In this document: piece after piece, positions 18,659 through 26,729 of the stretch
Position numbering within the stretch: position 1 is the stretch's first letter
Layout of the letters: every line of letters starts with the position of its first letter
NCBI RefSeq assembly: GCF_014931375.1
Contig: NZ_CP063117.1
Coordinates: forward strand, 1,674,501-1,738,500
Direction of reading: 5' to 3'
DNA from: Haemophilus parainfluenzae
Lineage (GTDB): Bacteria > Pseudomonadota > Gammaproteobacteria > Enterobacterales > Pasteurellaceae
Length of the DNA: 64,000 nucleotides
Position numbers and translations under genes: made by a program
The notes under the pieces: model-generated
What the model saw: the letters and a program-made list of their open reading frames with translations, nothing else
Told to the model about the DNA's origin: nothing
The model's database searches: none

Positions 18659-19345
18659 TTATTGTGCTGATTCTTGTAACACAGCTAATAAATCTTGAGG
18701 TTTTAAATATCCCCCAAGCATTTCACCTGTTGAAGTCACAATACTTGGCGTACCTTTCACACCAAGTTGTACACCTAAATCATACTGTTTTTTCACAATG
18801 TTAGGTGTTTTTAATTCTTTCGGTAAGTTACCTTTTTCTGCTTCGTTCAATGCAAATACAGGATCTTTCGATGTCCAAATTGCTTCCATTTGGCGAGCGG
18901 TTTCATTCATTCCAGCACGCGGGAATGCAAGATAACGAACAGTAATACCTAAATCATTATATTCTTTCAGTTGTTGATGAAGGATATGGCAATAATGACA
19001 AGTAATATCCATAAATACGGTCACAACATATTTTTCATTTTTTGCAGGATAAATGATCATTTCGCTTTTTAATGCATTCACTTTATCGGCTAAAAGTTTA
19101 CCCGCTACATCAACTGGACCTTTATTTGTTAATTCATACATTTTGCCTTGCAAAACATATTGACCATTTTCGCTCACATATAAAATACCTTGATCAGTCA
19201 CAGCTGTTTTAAGGCCTTTTACCGGTGAATCTTTCACCTCAATATTTTTCGCACCTAATGCCTGTAACTTCGATTTAATCTCAGCATCACTCGCCATTGC
19301 AGTGGCAGAAGCAGTGATTAAAAGTGCGGTCAGTAATTTTTTCAT
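18659..19345 (-). CDS. dsbC: periplasmic disulfide isomerase DsbC
   Basis: This protein of about 228 residues has a signal peptide (MKKLLTALLITASATAMA), an N-terminal dimerisation domain and a thioredoxin domain. The latter carries CHYC in VFMDITCHYCHILH and the cis-Pro loop KGTPSIV. It corrects wrong disulfides and is kept reduced by DsbD. The ATG at 19345 has AGGAAT upstream. The longer frame adds no signal-like residues. The signal-peptide DNA includes an uptake sequence (19323-19331) read as Leu-Thr-Ala-Leu. Confidence 0.96.
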   Translation of the reverse strand: MKKLLTALLITASATAMASDAEIKSKLQALGAKNIEVKDSPVKGLKTAVTDQGILYVSENGQYVLQGKMYELTNKGPVDVAGKLLADKVNALKSEMIIYPAKNEKYVVTVFMDITCHYCHILHQQLKEYNDLGITVRYLAFPRAGMNETARQMEAIWTSKDPVFALNEAEKGNLPKELKTPNIVKKQYDLGVQLGVKGTPSIVTSTGEMLGGYLKPQDLLAVLQESAQ

Positions 19346-19471
19346 TTTTATTCCTAAATATCTAAACAACAAAGATTAGAATTATAAATGGATCGATGAT
19401 TTGTGCAAGCTAAACTACCCAAAAAACTGAAAATGACTTATACTTCTGCCGCTTATAGAGGTTTATTTATT

Positions 19472-20570
19472 ATGTTTGAAATTAATCCAATCAAAAACAA
19501 AATCGCCGACCTTTCCGAGCGCACTTCTGTGCTTCGGGGGTATCTTTGACTTCGATGCAAAAGTTGAGCGTTTAGAAGAAGTTAATGCCGAATTAGAACA
19601 ACCCGATGTGTGGAATGATCCTGAAAAAGCCCAAGCGCTAGGGAAAGAACGTGTTTCACTTGAACAAGTGGTTGATACTATCAAGAATTTAGAACAAGGT
19701 TTAGAGGATGTTGAAGGGCTTCTTGAATTAGCCGTTGAAGCTGAAGATGAAGAGACCTTTAATGAAGCCGTTGCTGAATTAGACGAACTTGAACAACAAC
19801 TTGCAAAATTAGAATTCCGCCGTATGTTTAGCGGTGAACATGATGCATGCGATTGTTATGTCGATTTACAAGCGGGTTCCGGTGGTACAGAAGCGCAGGA
19901 CTGGACAGAAATGTTACTTCGCATGTACCTTCGCTGGGCTGAAAGCAAAGGCTTTAAAACAGAATTAATGGAAGTCTCTGATGGCGATGTCGCAGGTTTA
20001 AAATCCGCGACGATTCGTGTCAGCGGCGAATATGCTTTCGGTTGGTTACGTACTGAAACCGGTATTCATCGTTTAGTGCGCAAAAGTCCATTCGACTCCA
20101 ATAACCGTCGTCATACATCATTTGCAGCAGCTTTCGTTTATCCTGAAATTGATGACGATATTGATATTGAAATCAATCCGGCTGATTTACGTATTGACGT
20201 TTACCGTGCATCCGGTGCGGGTGGTCAGCACGTCAATAAAACTGAAAGTGCGGTGCGTATTACTCACATGCCAAGTGGGATTGTTGTGCAATGTCAAAAC
20301 GATCGTTCTCAGCACAAAAATAAAGATCAAGCCATGAAGCAGTTGAAAGCAAAATTGTATGAGCTTGAGTTACAAAAGAAAAATGCGGATAAACAAGCGA
20401 TGGAAGATAATAAATCGGATATCGGTTGGGGCAGCCAAATTCGTTCTTATGTACTAGATGATGCGCGCATTAAGGATCTCCGCACAGGCGTGGAAAATCG
20501 TAATACACAAGCCGTACTAGATGGCGATCTCGATCGCTTTATTGAGGCAAGCTTGAAAGCGGGACTTTAA
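19472..20570 (+). CDS. prfB: peptide chain release factor 2 with programmed +1 frameshift
   Basis: RF2 ends translation at UAA and UGA. Translation starts at the ATG at 19472 ([19 protein letters not shown]...) and meets an in-frame TGA at 19547-19549, codon 26, in the site CGGGGGTATCTTTGAC. This is the classic RF2 autoregulatory +1 shift with its internal Shine-Dalgarno. The rest continues in the +1 frame to 20570, giving about 365 residues. Recognition motif SPF is in [15 protein letters not shown], and GGQ is in SGAGGQHVN. An Ala stands just before SGAGGQ, as in most bacteria. The apparent stop is regulatory, not damage. lysS, its partner in many gammaproteobacteria, does not follow. Confidence 0.97.
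19535..19550 (+). promoter_or_regulatory. RF2 +1 programmed frameshift site
   Basis: CGGGGG followed by TATCTTTGAC gives an internal Shine-Dalgarno, a slippery CUU and a UGA stop. When RF2 is scarce the ribosome slips +1 and makes full-length RF2. Confidence 0.95.
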
Positions 20571-20588
20571 TCATCTCTTTTATACAAA

Positions 20589-20616
20589 AAAGTGCGGTCA
20601 ATTTTAACCGCACTTT
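20589..20616. terminator. inverted uptake-sequence terminator, prfB/ycjF
   Basis: AAAGTGCGGT (20589-20598) and ACCGCACTTT (20607-20616) form a 10-bp stem followed by T residues, between convergent genes. Confidence 0.85.
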
Positions 20617-20620
20617 TTTA

Positions 20621-21688
20621 TTACACCTCTTCTTTTTCTTTCAGTTTATTCTTGCCTAACACTGCATCTTTCATCACCGTCAGCAATTCTTTTTGCACAT
20701 GAGAAAGCTTTGGTTTTTCCGACTTTTCAAATACCTGTGGACGACAAAACTCCATAGCCTTAATCCCCAATCGAGCCGTCAATAATCCCACACCAATCCC
20801 CTGCGCTGCTCGTGCAGAAAGTTTCGCGGTAATATCTTGCGAAAGCCAATCCATCCCTAAATCTTGCACGATTTCAGTCGCACCGGCAAAAGCAAGATTC
20901 ACCAATACCATTCTGAGTAAACGAAGACGGGTAAAATACCCTAATTCAATCCCATAAATCGCTGCAATTTTATTGATTAAACGAATATTTCGCCACGCAA
21001 TAAAAAACATATCAATAATGGCTAAAGGACTGATTGCCACAATCACCGCTGATTCCGCTGCCATTTTAGTAATCAGTTTTTTTGCTTTTTTATCAAACGA
21101 CTGCAACACAGTCTTACTAAATAAATGGGTAACTTCACGAGCAGAATAACTTTCATTCAACTGTTTTTCCCATTGGACAATTGCTGGATGTTGCGAATCC
21201 AATTTTAAGGTATCAGCAATCGATAAACACAAGGCTCTTCCTTTCTCACTATCCTGTTCAGAAAAAACGTGATGATTTTTAACCGCACTTTCACCTATTA
21301 ATCGCTGACTTTGTTCTTGTAAATTCAAACGCTTTTTGAGTTTCACCAAACGTCGCCATTCTGCGATAATTTCAGATAAACCAAACAGTACAACGACAAA
21401 ACTCACCAAGGCAAAAGCAAGATAAATCCATTGTTGATTTTGATAACTATCCCAAATCCATTGAACAGATTGCGCAACCGTCGCCCCTAAAAATAAAAGT
21501 GCGGTCAATTTCAAAGCCGTTTTCCAACCACTGGATTTAGGCTTCACAATTTGCTCAAATTGCTCGTCCAACAACTCCCCTTCTAAAGGTTCGTTATCAA
21601 TGCTAGTTTCAACATTATGAAATTCTTGCTTAGGTAGAATTTCTTCCTCTTCGACTTGTTGGGATTGTGTGAAAATTTGTTTTGTCAT
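20621..21688 (-). CDS. ycjF: YcjF-family (DUF697) inner-membrane protein
   Basis: This protein of about 355 residues has a long charged N-terminal segment and two membrane helices near residues 75-125 (LKLTALLFLGATVAQSVQWIW and WIYLAFALVSFVVVLFGLSEI). The C-terminal DUF697 region contains MAAESAVIVAISPLAIIDMFFIAWRNIRLI. The start MTKQIFTQ at 21688 is preferred because the upstream extension has no ribosome site. The family is normally adjacent to ycjX, but here about 3.5 kb separates them. The role is unknown beyond the envelope-stress (Psp) neighbourhood of E. coli. Confidence 0.85.
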   Translation of the reverse strand: MTKQIFTQSQQVEEEEILPKQEFHNVETSIDNEPLEGELLDEQFEQIVKPKSSGWKTALKLTALLFLGATVAQSVQWIWDSYQNQQWIYLAFALVSFVVVLFGLSEIIAEWRRLVKLKKRLNLQEQSQRLIGESAVKNHHVFSEQDSEKGRALCLSIADTLKLDSQHPAIVQWEKQLNESYSAREVTHLFSKTVLQSFDKKAKKLITKMAAESAVIVAISPLAIIDMFFIAWRNIRLINKIAAIYGIELGYFTRLRLLRMVLVNLAFAGATEIVQDLGMDWLSQDITAKLSARAAQGIGVGLLTARLGIKAMEFCRPQVFEKSEKPKLSHVQKELLTVMKDAVLGKNKLKEKEEV

Positions 21689-21869
21689 TATTCTGTCCAA
21701 TAAAAATAGAAACGGTATTTTACTTCGAATTTCTTTAGCAAATCTTAAATGGCTGAAATAAAAAAGCAATATTGACTAGAAAATAAAATGAGATACTATA
21801 GCCATTGTCCACAATTAGTTTATCTAATGTGTTAAGTTTTAACTGTTAACTAACTAGAAGGATCTTTTC

Positions 21870-22976
21870 ATGAAGAAACTTATCGCCACTGCGGTGCTCT
21901 CCGCATGTTCCATGGCTTACGCCAATACCGACATTCCAAATTATAATACCGATTCTCATCTGTATGAATTCACTCAAACTTATGACTTAGTTGCGCCAAA
22001 AGGTTCACAAGGTCAAGCGAATCTGTGGGTGCCTTTACCGTTTAATGGCGAGTATCAACAGGTAAAATCTATCCATTTTGAAGGTAACTATTTGGATGCC
22101 TATGTAACGGAAAACAACAAATATGGGGCGAAAACCCTATTTGCTACTTGGGATAAAGATGCACAAAAACGCGATTTAAAAATCACGATGGTGATTGAAA
22201 CCAAAGATCGTGAACCAATGGTTAAAGGTGCGTTGACGAATTACAAGCCACCAAAAGATGTTCACTATTCTGTTGATGTACAAGAATATTTAAAACCGAC
22301 TCAACATATTAAAACAGATGGTATTGTGAAACAGTTCGCCGATAAGATTGTAGGCACTGAAACCAATCCATTGAAAAAAGCTGAGTTGATTCACCAATGG
22401 ATCGTCAACAATATGGAACGTGATAATTCTGTTTTAGGCTGTGGTGATGGCGATGTAGAAAAAATTCTGACCACTGGTGTGTTAAAAGGCAAATGTACCG
22501 ATATTAACTCTGTTTTTGTGGCATTAGCTCGTGCATCTGGTATTCCTGCTCGTGAAATCTTTGGTGTTCGTTTAGGTGCCGCAGATAAAATGGGTAAATA
22601 TTCCAAAGGTGCATTCGGTAGCGCGGATGAGCATGGCGTAGCAAACGTAAGCGGTGGTCAGCACTGTCGTGCAGAATTCTATCTTGCTGGATTCGGCTGG
22701 GTGCCTGTTGATTCTGCAGACGTGGCAAAAATGCGTTTAGCAGAGAAAAAATCGGTTGAAGATAGCGATACGCAAGCTGTAGCTAAATATTTATTTGGTA
22801 ACTGGGAAGCAAACTGGGTTGGTTTTAACCATGCTCGTGACTTCGATTTATATCCGCAACCAGAACTTGCCCCACTCAATAACTTTGGCTATCCGTATGC
22901 CGAAATCGGTGGTGACCCGTTAAATTCATTTGATCCAAAAGAATTTAAATATGACTACGTCTCTAAAAAGCTCTAA
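21870..22976 (+). CDS. secreted transglutaminase-like protein
   Basis: This 368-residue protein has a signal peptide ([18 protein letters not shown]) and a transglutaminase/protease-like core with the full catalytic triad. Cys209 is in [18 protein letters not shown], His265 in [13 protein letters not shown] and Asp281 in WVPVDSADV. The cell location should be periplasm or surface. The substrate is unknown, and such domains can cross-link, deamidate or cleave peptides. The merT-like gene starts inside its 3' end (26-base overlap), so the two are translated together. The call rests on the intact triad. The physiological role is open. Confidence 0.82.
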   Translation: MKKLIATAVLSACSMAYANTDIPNYNTDSHLYEFTQTYDLVAPKGSQGQANLWVPLPFNGEYQQVKSIHFEGNYLDAYVTENNKYGAKTLFATWDKDAQKRDLKITMVIETKDREPMVKGALTNYKPPKDVHYSVDVQEYLKPTQHIKTDGIVKQFADKIVGTETNPLKKAELIHQWIVNNMERDNSVLGCGDGDVEKILTTGVLKGKCTDINSVFVALARASGIPAREIFGVRLGAADKMGKYSKGAFGSADEHGVANVSGGQHCRAEFYLAGFGWVPVDSADVAKMRLAEKKSVEDSDTQAVAKYLFGNWEANWVGFNHARDFDLYPQPELAPLNNFGYPYAEIGGDPLNSFDPKEFKYDYVSKKL

Positions 22977-23313
22977 TAAATCTTTTTGGGTTGCGATTGC
23001 CACCGCGCTAAGTGCTGCGGTGGCTTCAACCTTGTGCTGCATTGCGCCTTTGATCTATTTAGTATTTGGCGTGTCATCCACCTGGTTGATAGGCTTCGGT
23101 GAGTATGATTATTTACGCATTCCGATGCTTATCGTTTCATTATGCGCCTTTGCCTACGGCTTTTGGTTGCTAATGTTTTCCAAAAAAATCATTTGCAGCA
23201 AATACATTTCCCGTAAAAAGCTCATTGTTTTGTATTGGATTGTATTTATCGTCATGCTCTTTTTCTTAACTTATCCAACCATTTTACCGTGGATTTTAGA
23301 ACTTTCTAATTAG
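22951..23313 (+). CDS. MerT-like heavy-metal transport membrane protein
   Basis: This protein of about 120 residues has three membrane helices. The first helix holds the paired cysteines [15 protein letters not shown] typical of MerT, which receive metal from MerP. A single further cysteine lies in the IICSK loop, where MerT usually has a pair. The ATG at 22951 lies within the preceding transglutaminase gene, and the frame's TTG at 22930 is less likely. The merP-like gene follows after 9 bases. No mercuric reductase (merA) or merR is nearby, so the metal may not be mercury. Confidence 0.8.
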   Translation: MTTSLKSSNKSFWVAIATALSAAVASTLCCIAPLIYLVFGVSSTWLIGFGEYDYLRIPMLIVSLCAFAYGFWLLMFSKKIICSKYISRKKLIVLYWIVFIVMLFFLTYPTILPWILELSN

Positions 23314-23322
23314 GAACAAAAA

Positions 23323-23601
23323 ATGAAGAAATTAACGACCGCACTTTTGCTTTCATTATTCACGTTCTCTGTCGCTCAGGCAGAAGAAATAAAGCAAGTT
23401 GTGTTAAAAGTAAATGAAATGAACTGCCAGCTTTGTGCTTATTTAGTAAATAAAGAGTTACGAAATATTGATGGCGTGATTTCCACTAAAGCCTCCATTA
23501 AAGATAGAACTGTGACTGTTGTAGAAGATCCGAAAGTTTCTGATGAGCAATTGATTAATGCGATTCACAAACTGGAATATACGGCGGAAGTGGTGAAGTA
23601 A
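23323..23601 (+). CDS. MerP-like periplasmic heavy-metal-binding protein (HMA domain)
   Basis: This 92-residue protein has a signal peptide (MKKLTTALLLSLFTFSVAQA) and one HMA domain with the metal motif MNCQLC at about residues 34-39, followed by the usual babbab pattern. It would pass a soft metal ion to the MerT-like protein encoded just before it. The signal-peptide DNA includes an uptake sequence (23338-23346) read as Thr-Ala-Leu. Confidence 0.85.
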   Translation: MKKLTTALLLSLFTFSVAQAEEIKQVVLKVNEMNCQLCAYLVNKELRNIDGVISTKASIKDRTVTVVEDPKVSDEQLINAIHKLEYTAEVVK

Positions 23602-23654
23602 TTTAAGATTTGAATGTTTTTTATGATAAGGTACCCTCACCTTGCAGATTTAGA

Positions 23655-24467
23655 CTATATTTTTAAAAATCTTAATTCTTTATTATCAAGTCTTTCTCTT
23701 ATATCTGGGTAAATAACAGTAATCATACCTTCAATTCCTTTTCTTAAATAAGATTCAGATAAACTTAATGCCTTACATATATATTTGACTTCAAGTTCTG
23801 TTTTCACCCCTAATCCTCTTTCTCCTGGTGCCACATGGTAGAACCCCATGGGGAAAGAGTGAGCATTTGCTGATAACAGCTTATACCATAGCCTAAATTC
23901 TCTTTTATTAAATCCGCTTCGTTCTTCAATATCCTCCCTACTCAACATAAAAGCATTTTTCCCTTGTAAGTATCTATTTCGCTCCTTTTCGGGTAATGAA
24001 TTAAAAAAAGAATCTTGTTGTATTTTATCTAAGATGAATTCTAAGCAATTTTCTTTATCATGGTGGAACTGGGTTGCTAAAGGCACTTCATTTAAATGCT
24101 CGAAGAGTTGTTTTCTTGAATAGTAATCATGTAAATCAAAAATATTTTTTCTAGTTTGTCTTTCTTCATTAGATACGTTATCAAAGCATAAATAAAACAA
24201 AGAATGATAACACTCCATTAAATTCCGTGTTAAACCAAATGTTGAAGCATAGTCCCAGTTTTCTAGGACATATTTTGTTGGAACATCTTGCTGAGTAAGT
24301 CGTTGTATGCTTTGAGCAATAACGCACATTCTTGCAAATAAAATACAAGCAAATGTCATTTGAAATCCTGTAGATTTTCTATAAGCACCCAATACAGAAA
24401 CTTTTCTTGCTATTTTTAATGTTTTTGAAAATCTTTTGTAAAATTGTTCAAAATCTATATCATTCAT
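23655..24467 (-). CDS. unrecognised 270-residue protein, possibly DUF5677-like
   Basis: I do not firmly recognise this protein. It is mostly helical and rich in aromatic residues, with no signal peptide and one possible hydrophobic stretch (FQMTFACILFARMCVIAQSI, about 35-54). The pattern of FGLTRNLMECYHSLFYLC (about 97-114) and LWYKLLSANAHSFPMG (about 193-208, with an Asn-Ala-His) recalls DUF5677-type proteins, but this is a guess. It lies alone on the minus strand between the merP-like gene and sodC, with no uptake sequence inside and a hairpin at its 5' side. It looks like an accessory gene. Confidence 0.7.
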   Translation of the reverse strand: MNDIDFEQFYKRFSKTLKIARKVSVLGAYRKSTGFQMTFACILFARMCVIAQSIQRLTQQDVPTKYVLENWDYASTFGLTRNLMECYHSLFYLCFDNVSNEERQTRKNIFDLHDYYSRKQLFEHLNEVPLATQFHHDKENCLEFILDKIQQDSFFNSLPEKERNRYLQGKNAFMLSREDIEERSGFNKREFRLWYKLLSANAHSFPMGFYHVAPGERGLGVKTELEVKYICKALSLSESYLRKGIEGMITVIYPDIRERLDNKELRFLKI

Positions 24468-24512
24468 AATATTTTCCCATAGAACCTAACTAACTCTGTT
24501 TTAAACAATAAC

Positions 24513-24544
24513 AAAAGTGCGGTCAAAATTGACCGCACTTTTTT
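24513..24544. terminator. inverted uptake-sequence terminator before sodC's 3' end
   Basis: AAAAGTGCGGTCAA and its complement TTGACCGCACTTTT form a stem of about 14 bp just downstream of sodC on the minus strand. T/A runs flank both sides. Confidence 0.85.
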
Positions 24545-24561
24545 TGTCTTTAAGAATCGAC

Positions 24562-25125
24562 TTATTTAATCACGCCACATGCCATACGTGGGCCGCCACC
24601 GCCAAGTGGAGCTGGATGATCTGAGTGGTTATCGCCGCCAGCGTGAATCATAATAGAGTGACCACGAACTTCATCTAATTTTTTAAGACGTGGTGCTAAA
24701 ACAGGGTTAGTTGCTGTACCATCATGTAATACAGTTAAAGCCGGTAAGTCACCTAAGTGAGCATCATCTTGCCATGGGTAACCGTGTTGTTTTGCACCTT
24801 TAGGATCCCAGTGACCGCCAGCCGCTAAACCTGCTGTTAATTTACCGTCTTTTTCTTTTGGATCACAACTTGGATTTTCATGAATGTGGAAACCATGTAA
24901 ACCTTCAGCTAAACCTTGTAGATTTGGTGTAAACACTAAACCATAATTTGATTCAGTAATGGTTACAGTCCCTACATCTTTGTTACCATTTGCAGGATCT
25001 AATTGTTGTACTTTTACTTCGATAGAAGGACCTGCTGGTTTTGCCATATGGTCATGTGCATTTGCCACGCCAGCAGCACAAATACCGCTGATTGCTAATG
25101 CTAAGAGAGTTTTCATTTTCATCAT
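24562..25125 (-). CDS. sodC: periplasmic Cu/Zn superoxide dismutase
   Basis: This protein of about 187 residues has a signal peptide ([20 protein letters not shown]) and an N-terminal HDH metal-binding extension. Copper and zinc ligands are visible in [25 protein letters not shown] and [16 protein letters not shown], and the structural disulfide partner is in [11 protein letters not shown]. It converts external superoxide to peroxide. The sequence is very close to what I remember of the H. parainfluenzae SodC. The ATG at 25125 or 25122 is the start, since GGAG stands 3 or 6 bases before them. Confidence 0.96.
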   Translation of the reverse strand: MMKMKTLLALAISGICAAGVANAHDHMAKPAGPSIEVKVQQLDPANGNKDVGTVTITESNYGLVFTPNLQGLAEGLHGFHIHENPSCDPKEKDGKLTAGLAAGGHWDPKGAKQHGYPWQDDAHLGDLPALTVLHDGTATNPVLAPRLKKLDEVRGHSIMIHAGGDNHSDHPAPLGGGGPRMACGVIK

Positions 25126-25231
25126 AAGCTCCTTTACTTTAGAAAGACTCAAATTAATTCTACCTAAATACCAATAAAAAAATAGTGGTTTATATTAAGT
25201 ATTTGACAATTAAATTGATTTAATTTTTCTA

Positions 25232-26641
25232 TCAATCAAACCTATCCGCCAATAAAAACTGCAAGACGGCATCCATTCTTAAATGCGGGATGCTTTCACC
25301 TTGTTGCAAAACTTGAGGTTCAAAGGAATCAAAATCAAAAGATTGTTTTGACCAGAACTCTGCATTAGGTAATTTACTTGGTACAGAACCTGGATAAAGC
25401 GTAATCAGTTCCTTATCTAAAGAACGCACACCTTGAATGGCTTTGATTTGTTTACCGTTTTGATTAACTAAAACTTGTTTTGTCGCTCGAATCGCAGCAA
25501 TTGCCGTGTATTCTGTATCAATCCCTTCAAATTCAACATGACGACCGCCCTCTTGTACCAATTGGCGCATCAGACTAATTAAGTTTTGAATTTGATCTGT
25601 TGTGATATGATCAGCTTTTGTTGCCACAAACATGAGCTTATCAATATTGGGGGAAAACAAGCGATTAAGTAAATTGCGTTTCCCATAATGGAAATTTTTG
25701 AAAAGCTGATTAAGCCCTGTTTGCATATCGATAAAGGCTTGTTGACTATGATTTAGTGGCGTTAAGCAATCCGCTAAAATCACTTGGCGATCAAAAGTAG
25801 AAAAATAATTTTCATAAAAGCCTTTCACTACCTTATTACGATAATAATCATATCGCTTATTCAACACGGCAAAATAGCTATTGGATTTTGCTTCTCTTTT
25901 CAATTTTTGCCATTGTTCTTCTGATAAATGCAATAACGGGAAAAATTGTAATACAGGTGCACCTTCTAATTCCCCAGGCAAGACAAATCGGCCAGGTTGA
26001 ATAAATTGCATTCCTTCTGCTTTGCAGGCGAGCAAATAATCGGTGTAAGATTTTGCAATCTGCGCTAAAACATCTTCATTGACGACCGCACTTAGGTCGA
26101 GTTTTTTCAGTTTATCCAACCAATCTTGCGCAAACTGTTGACGAATACCCGATGTAATTTTAGCTTGTTCAAGTGACCATTGTTGAAAATCTAAATTCAG
26201 CAAAGGTAAATCCAATAGCCATTCACCAGGATAATCAAAAATATCCAAATATAATGTACCACGTTCTTTAAAATGGCGAAGTAAGCCTGATTGGCGTTCA
26301 AAACGAATAGCCAGGCGTGTTTCACTCACTCCTCTGGTAGATTGGCACCATTGTGGAGGATTATTCATTAAATCATTGAGATTCGCTTCATAATCAAAAC
26401 GTGGGATACTTAAATTCTGCTGAGGCACTCGTTTTACCGCTAAAATAGATTGATTTCGAGCAGCCTCAAATAAAGGAAGATGACCATTCCCCTCTTGATT
26501 AATATGTAACAATTGATTAATCAAGCTAGTAATAAAGGCTGTTTTACCGCTTCGACTTAGCCCTGTCACAGCTAAACGTAAAGTGCGGTCAAATCCACGA
26601 TTGATTATTTGATTAATTTCCCGATTAATTGATTTAAACAT
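25232..26641 (-). CDS. ycjX: YcjX-family (DUF463) P-loop protein
   Basis: This 469-residue protein has the Walker A sequence GLSRSGKTAF at about residues 27-36 and a downstream DIFDYPGEWLLDLPLL element (about 144-159) like a switch or Walker B region. LMFVATKADHIT (about 337-348) resembles the TKxD base-recognition motif of GTPases. In E. coli ycjX is next to ycjF and under Psp control. Here it is divergent from sapA with 88 bases between, and about 3.5 kb from ycjF. The function is unknown beyond NTP binding. Confidence 0.9.
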   Translation of the reverse strand: MFKSINREINQIINRGFDRTLRLAVTGLSRSGKTAFITSLINQLLHINQEGNGHLPLFEAARNQSILAVKRVPQQNLSIPRFDYEANLNDLMNNPPQWCQSTRGVSETRLAIRFERQSGLLRHFKERGTLYLDIFDYPGEWLLDLPLLNLDFQQWSLEQAKITSGIRQQFAQDWLDKLKKLDLSAVVNEDVLAQIAKSYTDYLLACKAEGMQFIQPGRFVLPGELEGAPVLQFFPLLHLSEEQWQKLKREAKSNSYFAVLNKRYDYYRNKVVKGFYENYFSTFDRQVILADCLTPLNHSQQAFIDMQTGLNQLFKNFHYGKRNLLNRLFSPNIDKLMFVATKADHITTDQIQNLISLMRQLVQEGGRHVEFEGIDTEYTAIAAIRATKQVLVNQNGKQIKAIQGVRSLDKELITLYPGSVPSKLPNAEFWSKQSFDFDSFEPQVLQQGESIPHLRMDAVLQFLLADRFD

Positions 26642-26729
26642 ATCCTAAAAATCCAATAACTAGCCATTTTTGCCAAGATATTTTACAATTCACTCAATTT
26701 ATCACAAAACGGTCTTTAATAATAAAGCT

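Noticed and set aside
19547..19549. In-frame stop early in prfB, suggesting a pseudogene
   Set aside because: The surrounding sequence is the well-known RF2 +1 frameshift signal, and the downstream frame is fully intact.
22951..23601. Mercury resistance operon
   Set aside because: No merA, merR or merB nearby. MerT/MerP-like proteins alone do not show mercury resistance.
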